64,000 nt of DNA. Source: Trichuris trichiura (lineage: Eukaryota > Nematoda > Enoplea > Trichinellida > Trichuridae). Below are positions 55,471 through 64,000 of the stretch, piece after piece (within the stretch, counting starts at the first letter, position 1; each line of letters opens with the position of its first letter). Made by a program: the position numbers and the translations under genes. Location of the stretch: positions 4,696,001-4,760,000 of the forward strand of contig JBAJFE010000004.1 of the NCBI GenBank assembly GCA_037903355.1, given 5' to 3'. The notes below the pieces were generated by a model. It was not told where the DNA came from and did not search any database. It saw only the letters and a list, made by a program, of their open reading frames with translations.

Positions 55471-56019
55471 GGGAAAAGCGCTGTCAAGATCCGATGTAAC
55501 TCTTATGGATCTGGCCCACTTTGGATTCTTGAAGTATAATGACGCGAACGCAGACCTGATGCATTTCTCTTTCAAATACTAATAGCTACAAACATAAAAG
55601 ATATGTCGGTAGACAAAATGAAATATCACGATGACAGCTGCCAAATTACGCGCAGAACAATATCATTTGCCCATTAGCCGTCCAAGGCAATAAATCCAGG
55701 GAACTTTCGAGACGTTTTAGTGTTGTACTCAGCGTGTAACTCGATTTCTAACTTTAAGATCCATTCTGCTGCATTAGAAGATCAACTTATGGGCTAATAA
55801 TACCGTACTTCGGTTTGTAAGGAAATTTTTGAAACAGATGACAAAATTGTTTACGTATAAAAAAAGGTGAACTTGCACTTAAACAGAGCTCATGCGAAGT
55901 ATGAAAGTACAACTAAAACAAATAGTAAAATAACAGATAGCTGAAATGGAAGAAGTCGCTACAGTTATGAAACAAAACGGTGTTTGTTCTTCTGCATTAC
56001 CTGAAAGCTTAGCTTAGAA
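55471..56019. other. No gene seen
   Basis: A/T-rich. 55690-55735 (GGGAACTTTCGAGACG...CTCAGCG) may be a very decayed hammerhead-like relic. Confidence 0.35.
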
Positions 56020-56614
56020 TTGGCACTCTTTTTTTCTTATCTGTCCTACTTAATGCAGGATCCGCGGCTCTGGTAATATTCTTTCATTCGCATCGGTCGG
56101 ATGCTTGCTCTTGGATGATTCATAGTTTTCTCAGACCCGCGTGTATTTTGTCCATCCATCTTAACTTTGGCCTTCCTCGATGACAATTCCTTCTGTTTGA
56201 GTGTGCAGTAGTAGCTGTTTTACAGGATGGATGTCTTCCTGTCAGAATGCATGTTCAAAGCATCCTAGACATTTTCCTTCGGCTTTGTTCACTATAAGCG
56301 TTACCTCCACTGACAATCGTACCATTTCGTTAGGAGTGTGCTCTAGCTTACTAATTCCGAGAATGCGCCTGAGCATAGTCGTTTCCATGACAATTAGCCG
56401 TTGTTCATCTTTCTTGGCGATCGCTCAGCACACAGATCCGTAGAGAATAGTCGAGCGGACGGCGGTGTGATAGACGTTTGCCTTAAGTTTTCGTGAAAGC
56501 TTATTGTCGCAAAAAAATCCAGTTAATGCTTTCTATCTCTGTCAGAGTACCTCTATATTAGCTGACATATCAGTCGTAACCTCTCCTCCATATAATAAGA
56601 ACCGTCCAAAGTAG
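56020..56614 (-). pseudogene. RTE-like LINE, 3' part
   Basis: On minus: SRKLKANVYHTAVRSTILYGSVC, then AKKDEQRLIVMETTMLRRILGI and EHTPNEMVR, then DGWTKY. This is the post-RT region of RTE-like LINEs. It contains several stops. It continues the LINE at 59233-60850, from which it is separated by the Tigger insertion. Confidence 0.75.
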
Positions 56615-56616
56615 TA

Positions 56617-59230
56617 CAGTCGGCCCTCGTTATCCGCAGTCTCGTTATCCGCGGACTCTATACAACGCGATTTCTCCAGCGTGAAATAGTGACGTCATCT
56701 TTTCACAGAGACATGCGCACCGCTGATTGGCATTATAATTGCACTAGTGTCGTTGCATACCTGTGCAGCAGTGTGATCATCTGCGCGTTCGCGAAAGACT
56801 TTCTCTGCCCACAGTGCTCTCTAACCGTGCACAATGCTAATGAGGCCTTGTCATTTTTCTGACTGCTCATTATTGCTTCGTGCGCGTTGTCGAGTCTATT
56901 CGCTGTGCGCGAACATCAGTTTCCCTCCAGCATGGTAAGTCTGAACCTTCGCGTCGTTTAACTGGTGTCGCATAGGAAGATGGCTGACAGAAGGCAAGTA
57001 AGCGGTTCCTCTAGGGCTAAGAGACAACGTAGCGTCCTTACTCTTCATGAAAAAGTAAAAGTCCTAGATCTTTTGAAAAGCGGATTGTCATGTGCCGAAG
57101 TGAGCCGCAAGATCGGGAAGAATGAATCCAGCATTCGTACGATAAAGCAGCAGGAAGCTGAGATTCGAAGAAGCGTGCATCCCGACCCTTCACTGGCGAA
57201 AAGAGCTGCTGTAGTTCGCAACAAAGTCCTCGTGAAGGCCGAGAAAACGCTAAGCGTTCGGATAGAGGACATGTCGCGGAAGCATGTCCCTGTCGACGGG
57301 AAAGTCATTCGGGAGAAAGCGCTGAGCTTATATCAGCACTTCTCTGGCTCGGTTGCAGAAAACGAGAAAAAAAGGTTTACTGCTAGCAAAGATAAGGCTA
57401 GCCAAATACGTGAAGCGCTTCAACCTCAAGAACTTAAAGATCAGGGGAGAAGCGGCATCGGCTGATTGCGCGTAGCTGCCTCGATATTCCCGGAGGAATT
57501 CAAAGAGATAGTGGACCAAAAGGGATATCTCCCAGAACAAATCTTCAATTGTGACGAGACGACATTACTCTGGAAGCAAATGCCAAAGCGCACGTACATC
57601 CACAAGAGCGCAAAGCAAGCCCGGGGATTCAAGCCACTGAAAGATCGACTCACTCTTGTGCTCTGTGGCAACGCTGCAGGACACATGATAAAGCTCGGCG
57701 TTGTCTACCGGACTCGTAATCCTCGGTCGCTCAGAAACAAGAACAAGGATTGCCTGCCAGTCTTCTGGCAGCACAACAAGAAGGCGTGGATGACGGTTAT
57801 CCTTTTTACGGAGTAGTTTAACTAATGCTTCATTCCTGAAGCGAAAAAGTACCTGGAAAGCAAGGGGATGGCTTTCAAGGTCCTCCTTGTAATTGATAAA
57901 CGCCCCCGGTCACCCACAATCTCTTTGCTTCGCTAATGAGAACGTCGAGGTGAAATTTTTGCCCGCCAACTCGACATCACTACTACAGCCACTGGATCAG
58001 GGCGCCATAAAATGCATTAAGGCTACTTATACCCATCTCGTATTTGGAAAGCTTCGTGATACCCTCCACGCTAATGCTGATTGCAATCTTACCGGCCTGT
58101 GGAAACGTTTCTCAATTGCAGACGCTATCGCCCTCATTGCGGAGGCAGTACACGAGATAAAGCCTAGAACAGTCAGTGGTTGCTGGAAGCGTTTGTGGAG
58201 AGACGCAGTCAGTCAATGCGAGGACTTAGCTGCCATCGATGAGGAGGTCATGCGCATAGTGAATATTGCCAAGGAGTTAGGAAGTGAGGGTTTCTCCGAC
58301 ATGATAGAAGACGATATCAGAGAGCACATAGAAGATTGTGGAGAACCGTTCACCAACAAGGAACTCGAAGAACTGATGCAATCACCTACGGCCAGTGACG
58401 ACGGCGTTATGGAAGATACAGAAGCAAAAACACCCTCGGATTGGGCGCTGCAAAAGCTGGCCACTATTTTCCGGCAAGCGCAGGTCCTAAAGGATATGAT
58501 TGTTGAATATGATCCATCCATGGAACGTGGCGTCATCGTCACACGAGGAATAACGGCTTCGTTGAAACCGCTACAGGATTTATTCGATGAAGCGAAGAAA
58601 AGGGAGAGACAGCTCCCTATAACAATGTTTTTAAATAAAGCTTCGGCAGCTGCGGAGCCTATCATTTTTAGGCGAGAAGTTTCGCTACCAACAAGTTCAA
58701 GCAACTCTATGGCTGGCCGGTTTCCAGAGGATCTACGCCCACCTATAGAAAGTGGGTAAACTGACTCGTGATGTCCCAAACGTTTCGCTCCATGTGGATG
58801 TGTTCTGTGTGATGTCCACTATTTCTGCTTAAGTGCGCCTATGTATTTTATGTTTCCCCTATTCTGTATCCATTCCGCGCACCAGTACGTTGCTTAGCTC
58901 ATTAATGCAAGGTGATTCCCAGGCGTTTAAAGAGGGAGCATCTTCCTTTCGTCCTTTCTTGTATCTAACGGTCTGAACTCTGATGACTGACCCCATTGGA
59001 CAAGCGCAGTTTCATTGATGTCTTTGTCTCGTAGCTAGATTCCCTAGTACCAAGCTTCGAAGGATCACTAGGTATGATAACCGTTCCGGAAGGAATTCAA
59101 GGGGATAGGATGAAATACGCGGCTGGAATACAAGCTATTTGGCCTCTTCCTATACAACGCGGAATTCGTTTTACGCGGTGTAACGCTCAAAATTCGGGAC
59201 GAATTAACCGCGGATAACGATAGCCGACTG
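56617..59230 (+). mobile_element. Tigger/pogo DNA transposon (2614 bp) inserted in the LINE
   Basis: Terminal repeats CAGTCGGCCCTCGTTATCCG (left) and CGGATAACGATAGCCGACTG (right), flanked by TA (56615-56616, 59231-59232). The complete outline holds one broken transposase. Confidence 0.93.
56980..58759 (+). pseudogene. Tigger/jerky-type transposase, broken
   Basis: ATG at 56980. N-terminal HTH with LHEKVKVLDLLKSGLSCAEVSRKIG, then a CENP-B-like domain with a frameshift at about 57385-57465. DDE part 1 (57466-57816) has QIFNCDETTLLWKQMP, with the first Asp, and KDRLTLVLCGNAAGH. A stop at 57814 and an extra A in GATAAACGCC near 57895 break the frame at the second Asp. Part 2 (about 57899-58759) has NAPGHPQSL, FLPANSTSLLQPLDQG with the third Asp, and a long acidic C-terminus. 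It is about two small lesions and one stop away from the family layout, so it died fairly recently. Confidence 0.9.
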
Positions 59231-59232
59231 TA

Positions 59233-60850
59233 TTTGAATTCCAGGGCTTCAGTTAAAGGTTAATGAATGTTGATTATGAAAAGAGTCTGGCGGCCAAATT
59301 CCGTGCATTATGACTTTCTGAAATTCAGTTGGAGGCGGTACCGTGCCAGGTGGTTTTTCCAGACGATTACTTTTTTTCTAAAGCATCTCGCGATTCTCCA
59401 ATGAGAACGACATCGTCAGTGTAGAAGATTGTATGCATGCACAGCATTTGTTTGTCCCTGGTGACTGCGTCTATTACAGTGATGCAGAACAGCGGAGAGA
59501 GAACATAACCCTGATGTACGGCTACTGTGATTGAAAGATCACAGTTCCGCTGCGTTAGTACGTAGCCTGCTCGTAACACCCTTATGTATAATTTTTGTCC
59601 AGTTTACATCTTCTTCGGGGACATTGTCTTCTAGAAGATCGAACTATATAAGCGAGTGTGGTAAATTGTCAGAGGCCTTTTCGAAGTCAAGGAAGGTTGC
59701 ATGTAGTGTTCGATTTTCTCGTGGTATTTTTCCATTAGTGTGTGTATCCCATGAATTGCATCCATTGTGCTGCAACGATTCCTTAACCCATACTGGTTAT
59801 TTGTAATGTGTATAATGTTTTTCAGACTTTCAGACTGTGACTTCAGACAGACTTTCAGACTTTGATTTTCTTCATACTTGACCTTGTTCTTCCAACTAGT
59901 TGAGTTGTTTTTTCATATACCGAAGTTATTAGTTCTTGTCATGTTTCTTCTAGTGTTTGTGTCAGTTGTTGTGGTAATGATCGTTACAGGGTCGTCTGTG
60001 TCAATGGGTTTTCTTCAATTTCCTCCACTTAGTTCCTTCCGTAGTACATTTAGTAGCCAATGCTCTTGTTGAGCAATCATTGAGATTTCGAGTAGCCGTT
60101 GTTGTGGAAGGCAGGTCTTTTCAGGGATCACCTTACAATCCTTCACTGTTTTAAGGTCACGCTGTCGTGTTACTCACTAATCTATACGTGTGTGTTTTGT
60201 TTTCCATTTACGAATATGTTTAAGTGATTGGCTTGTTTGCTAGAACTGTGTCATGCGCGGAGACGAAGAATCAATTATTCTTTCGCCTTTCTGATTGCGT
60301 ACACCATGTCCATGGCCACCATGGCAAGCTTCAGCGTCACCTTTTGTTTTAAAAACATGGCCATTTCAATCTGCTCCAAAGAGCAGGAGTCCTTCTTCTG
60401 ATACGCTACTGATAAGAGCTTCTATACCTTTCAGAACTTACTTTTTTCCTCTTCAGTAGAGGCAATCAGTGGGGCATAAGCTGAAACAACTGTGATTGCG
60501 GATTTTTCATGAATCGGTTTGACTGCATGAGACGGTCAATCATGCGATCTATTGCTGTAATTTTTCTCTAAGGTATTTTACTAATGTAAAGGCCATGCTC
60601 TTTCTGCCGCTTTGTGTTCTATAGTACAGGAATTTGTATCCATCGTCAACATCACGAGGTTTTCACCTTTCCATTTTGTTTCTTGAAGGCACGCGATATC
60701 GATCTGGTGTCGTTTGAACGGAGCCGCTATCTCGTGGTGTCATCCGGTGAATGCAGCAACATTAAGAGTTGCAATTCTGAATGGAACCTGTTTTACTGGT
60801 GGATATGAGTTTGCTTCTTCGTCCAGTTTTGTTGACGGTCTGTTGACGTC
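59233..60850 (-). pseudogene. RTE-like LINE, endonuclease and reverse transcriptase part
   Basis: On minus from about 60810: FRIATLNVAAFTG and DIACLQETKWKGENL, then VSAYAP-like text near 60480 (apurinic-type endonuclease). RT blocks are STMDAIHGIHTLMEKY (about 59790), AVHQGYVLSPLF and FYTDDVVLIGES (59500-59390), the latter the YADD box with Thr for Ala. Stops and frameshifts throughout. The style fits RTE/BovB-related LINEs. Confidence 0.78.
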
Positions 60851-61374
60851 CTGCTGCTTTTGGGAAGAGATCAGTTAGATTTACCCTGTGAGTGAGCTGA
60901 CTTTTTTAACCACCGTCACCCCACCGGCGGTAGCCCTTGCCAACTTCTGACATTCATCAGAAGTGAATACACGTCATTTGAAGGGGACGCTCTAACAAGG
61001 TTTTGTTTCTTTTTAGAGAACATTACCATTTTTGATGCGATTGTAAGTGTTCTCAGCTGGCTCGTCGCACGTTCTTAACATAGGAAAAGCCTGATACTCG
61101 TGGGTGCACGACCAAGATTCAAATCTAGAACCTGTAGATCGAGAGCTTTCCTCTCTTTAAAACGTTAAGCTACCGCGCAGTTTCTTTGGACTCTTTTCCT
61201 TTACTAAAAATGCAGCAGATATTGCTCACTGGCTATTATTCCAAATCTAAGCATAACAAGCTGGGTCAGCTGGATTAATAATAAATATGGACTGCTCTCA
61301 CCAGTTTGACCGTAAGGTTTTTTAAGCGGTTCTTTATGTTCGTAAGAGCTCAAGGTAACTTATGTCCATTTTTT
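60851..61374. other. No gene seen, one tRNA-like stretch
   Basis: 61105-61179 on minus looks like a decayed tRNA or tRNA-derived SINE head: TGCGCGG/TCGTGCA acceptor ends, GTAGC D-arm start, GAGAG/CTCTC arm and a TTTGAAT T-loop. The anticodon loop lacks T33. Low confidence. Confidence 0.25.
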
Positions 61375-61382
61375 ATTGTCAA

Positions 61383-61540
61383 AGAAGTTGGCCAGAGTTT
61401 TCGGCTCACTGCAAGAACCGTCTTCACCGGAATAATTCTTGATACACCTTCTCGATGTCCGCTTGTATTCAGGTGTATCAAGGATTGTTCCGCTAAAAAC
61501 GGTTCCCGCGGTGAACTGAAAGCTTCGGGCAACTTTTTTG
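61383..61540. mobile_element. Foldback with hammerhead-like arms
   Basis: Arms AGTTGGCCAGAGTTTTCGGC... and the inverted ...GAACTGAAAGCTTCGGGCAAC pair over about 65 bp, meeting near AGGTGTATCAAG. Minus-strand 61396-61428 has GTGAAGA, hairpin and GAAAACTCTGG, a decayed core. Confidence 0.55.
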
Positions 61541-61818
61541 TCAATAAGAAAACAGACGAAAATTAGCGTAAACTCTTATGAACTTTAACTAGTTCATCTG
61601 ACTACTGAACAACTGCTGCCCGACAGTTTATTGCCTCATCAGCGAGCACAAGGGTGATAACCGACTTAGCTCGTTCTGCAACTGGGTGTTTGACCACTTT
61701 ACCTTCAAACTATTTTTATCCGAACTTACTGCTGATTAGGATCTTGATCAAACCATTCCCAAAAAATGAGCAGCATCGAACACTTGCATATGATGCTAGT
61801 ATACAGTTACATTTTTAG

Positions 61819-62133
61819 GACACGTAACAAACGCTTACGGTACAGAGAATAAGCAACAACATATCGATGGTGCAAGATGCCCGGATGGAACGCATTCTGC
61901 AATCATGTGCATTACTTCTGCTCAGTGCTCACCTTGGAGAGGTCATTGCATTCAAGGCCAATGTTGCCCTATGAACAAAAGTCAGCTTCCTCAAAAAGAA
62001 ACACAAGAATGTCCTTTTGCGGCTCCTTTGAAACAAATACGGAGCGCAAAACCCTGCGTGCTAAACACAGATTGTAAATCTCCAGAACGATGCTGTGATA
62101 CGGAATTCGGATCGCACTGCCTGTCTCCATTAA
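61819..62133 (+). CDS. Lustrin/WAP secreted protein, exon with a lustrin module and a WAP domain
   Basis: Acceptor ACATTTTTAG ends at 61818 and the exon opens in phase 1 (GA then CAC). It encodes a short linker, then CPDGTHSAIMC, CSPWRGHC and IQGQCC (lustrin-type), then the WAP core ECPFAAPL, CVLNTDC, RCCDTEFGSHC. It ends TTA A at donor GTAAGT (62134), phase 1. The acceptor choice is not certain; two later AGs are possible. It joins exon 62179 over a 45-bp intron. It probably shares a transcript with 52733-53119, since phases agree (G|GA), but 8.7 kb of transposon DNA lies between. Confidence 0.8.
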
Positions 62134-62178
62134 GTAAGTAGATGAGCACAATTGATAAAGCCGACTTGAGAATTTAAG

Positions 62179-62327
62179 AGAATAACTATCGTACGTGTCC
62201 AAAAGTTACCACTAGAAGTGTGAACCAAGAAAACCGTTGCCAAAGCGACGAGGAGTGCGAAGGTCAAATGAAATGCTGTGAACTGCCTACCGGGAAAGTT
62301 TGTCTATTTCCGGTTGAGTTTATGTAG
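62179..62327 (+). CDS. Lustrin/WAP secreted protein, last exon (WAP domain)
   Basis: Acceptor AATTTAAG at 62171-62178. The exon completes codon A|AG and encodes [30 protein letters not shown], a WAP domain, ending VEFM and TAG at 62325-62327. The intron before it is only 45 bp. The stop lies 86 bp from the stop of the convergent MRPS15 gene, so the two 3' UTRs probably overlap. Function is inferred from the fold: secreted protease inhibition or defence. Confidence 0.85.
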
Positions 62328-62413
62328 TACATTAATACCTGGCAATTGATGTAGCATATTAGGACATAAGATTGACAACACATAGAGGCAAAACGCAACG
62401 TTTCTTAACTAAA

Positions 62414-62940
62414 TCACGCACTCTTAGAATCCAGATTGCGAGGAATGTAATAATAGCGCAACATGGAATTTTCAGTGATCTGGTCAACTGTACCACCAAG
62501 AGTTTTTCCAGCTACTTCAAATTCGGGTTCCTCTTCAGTTTGTATGGCAGCCAGTTCACCGCGTATCTTTCTTTCCTCTGTTTCGAACTCTTCAAGTAAA
62601 CGTTTTTTGCTTGCTAGAAACTCTCGACGCGCCTTTAGTTCCCCATGATACAGGCGCAGACGCTCTTCTTTAATCATTTCCACCTTTTTGCGTACCTAAT
62701 AAAACGAAAGTATTAAGCATGAAATGACTTTGAAACACGCTAAACAGTAACTATGAACTCCACCCAGCCCTTCCGAGTCACTGGCCGAGCGTCCTGAGGT
62801 AACGGCGGAGTGTAGTAGGCAATCTTGAGCCGTTCCAAAACGCTTTCGAAAGAATTTGCGTTCTGCTCACGAAGTAATCGCAACAATTTTCTACGATGAT
62901 TGATGGAGATGTATATTGCTTGACGCAACCATCCGGGCTT
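62414..62940 (-). CDS. mrps-15: Mitochondrial small-subunit ribosomal protein uS15m, last two exons
   Basis: Exon 62940-62752 (or -62746) starts after acceptor TCATTTAG. It encodes KPGWLRQAIYISINHRRKLL, then LREQNANSFESVLERLKIAY and TPPLPQDARPVTRK. The final exon 62695-62414, after acceptor TTTTATTAG, gives VRKKVEMIKEERLRLYHGELK and a charged helical tail. The text lines up with human MRPS15 (SIDQRKKMLKNLR, GIEYTFPPL, RRFVTKK, QETQKLKKRR). uS15m binds 12S rRNA in the mitochondrial small subunit. The intron is about 50 bp with a weak donor (GTTACT or GTTTAG, both phase 0). The N-terminal exons lie upstream, beyond 62941 or outside the window. Transcribed toward the WAP gene. Confidence 0.85.
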
Positions 62941-63227
62941 CTAAATGACCCAACATTACAAACATGCTCGCAGATAGAGCTTCTTAAACAAAGGAATTTG
63001 ATTAACAACTAGCAGCCTTAATAAAATGTTTCATTTTAGCAACGGTGACCAGTGTTCAAAAGGTAAAATGTTAGAGCAGATCATTATAACCGAATACCTC
63101 AGGTTTAACGCAAAATTTGTGCAAAAGACGGAACATTGAATACACGGCATTCAGTAACAGATGCGTAACTTTTCATGGTAAAGATTTTGTACAGCGAGAC
63201 CTATTGATGTTCAAAAAATTTACTCCA

Positions 63228-64000
63228 GAGCTTTCAGGCTCACTCTTGACCCATCATTAGCGGTAAGTAACCAGTGGAAACAACGAGACCATAATAATTG
63301 AATTACTTAACTTTTAAGATGGTGTCCACTCATTTTTTAACGAAACTTTATTCATTATAAAAATCTCGTTTCTCAACACCACAAAACTTCTGCGAAGCTT
63401 ACGGTCCCACCCTTGGGCCATTTTCAGCGCATAAAAACCCAAATCAGTTCTTGGCAGGCATCGAGATCGGCTCCTCAGGAACATTTCCGTGTCGCAACCG
63501 AATACGTAATACTTCTTAAGCGGACCATAGAACTTCATGTTGAAGCAACTGCGTCCGTACGGTAGTAGCCCGTTCTTGTGCGCAATTTTTATTTTTAATC
63601 GGAGCTTTTGTGTGTGAACCGGCACCCGTCATCAGCGACACATAACAAAATGACCTCGTGACAACTAATGGACTAACACATCGTCTTCATTTTAAAGTGA
63701 ACCTAGAAAGTTTCCACGGTTGTGATTTTGTATCTGACCTCAGGTGACGGCAGGGAACAACAATCAGAAAAATCAATTAAAGCTGGCCAAATCGTACTAA
63801 CATCCCCGATATCCTGATTGTATGTGCTATTGCTTTGATGTAGGAGCAGCCAAGTGGGAGTCAATTTCGATGAATCAAGACTCGACTCGACAGGGAACCA
63901 CGTTGGCTGGCAATACGGAAAAGCTCCTGGGCAGCCGATGTCGGTGCCGGTCATGAAGTGTTTTTAGTTTTTAAGCGCTGAAGACGGCCCTAGTGTGAGG
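63228..64000. mobile_element. Cluster of hammerhead-bearing foldback relics
   Basis: Minus-strand motifs lie at 63228-63262 (CTAATGA ... GAAAGCTCT), 63393-63428 (CTGAAAA ... TAAGCTTCG) and 63602-63636 (CTGATGA ... AAAGCTCC). A plus-strand start at 63978 (CTGAAGACGGCCC) is cut by the window edge. 63860-63900 shares the GTCGAGTCGA tract with 4676-4730. They probably sit in an upstream intron of MRPS15. Confidence 0.55.

Noticed and set aside
1..64000. CRISPR arrays, rRNA genes and bacterial operons
   Set aside because: No regularly spaced direct repeats, rRNA-like blocks or Shine-Dalgarno-led gene runs were seen. Introns and polyadenylation signals show a eukaryote.

Overview
The window is eukaryotic and gene-poor. 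It most likely comes from a nematode of the Dorylaimia/whipworm type. The reasons are the very short introns (about 45-55 bp) with TTTTCAG- or TTTTAG-like acceptors, secreted proteins built from Kunitz, lustrin-type Cys-rich and WAP modules joined by phase-1 introns, a divergent CENP-A-like histone, and a transposon mix of Copia, BEL/Pao, Gypsy, Penelope-like, RTE-like LINE, hAT, Tigger/pogo and ISXO2-like elements. The species is inferred, not proven.

Host genes. (1) 1-783 (+): the 3' end of a multi-Kunitz secreted inhibitor gene. (2) 2508-1718 (-): a four-exon coiled-coil gene with an Aurora-type RRSS site, possibly the Mis12-complex subunit Dsn1. (3) 4035-3446 (-): a tentative four-exon gene for a small protein. 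(4) 16323-16814 (+): an intronless histone H3 variant, best read as CENP-A/cenH3. (5) A secreted lustrin/WAP protein on +, with exons at 34378-34444, 34500-34592, 52733-53119, 61819-62133 and 62179-62327. All junctions are phase 1 and all join in frame, so this may be one gene about 28 kb long whose giant introns are full of transposons. (6) 62940-62414 (-): the last two exons of mitochondrial ribosomal protein uS15m (MRPS15), tail-to-tail with the WAP gene.

Mobile DNA makes up most of the rest. An intact Copia element (10230-14599) has near-identical LTRs, a 5-bp target duplication, a tRNA-iMet primer site and one uninterrupted gag-pol frame. An internally deleted Gypsy element lies at 19877-22505. 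A 7.7-kb BEL/Pao element (23326-31028, -) sits inside a hAT element, and its integrase is split by a palindromic Penelope-like insertion with a 13-bp target duplication. Two dead Tigger elements lie at about 31.2-33.5 and 56.6-59.2 kb, the second inside an RTE-like LINE. Degraded Copia (37.8-42.2), Gypsy (42.8-46.7) and Penelope (47.0-50.4) copies fill the large intron of the WAP gene, themselves cut by hAT elements and foldbacks. An ISXO2-like transposon lies at 54.0-55.5 kb.

The most interesting pattern is a hammerhead-ribozyme-like motif: CTGANGA, a GC-rich hairpin, then GAA-AGCT. It recurs at least 15 times on both strands, often in head-to-head pairs inside palindromes, and two copies lie in the Penelope-like element. 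This suggests a large family of short non-autonomous Penelope derivatives (retrozyme-like foldbacks) spread through the locus.
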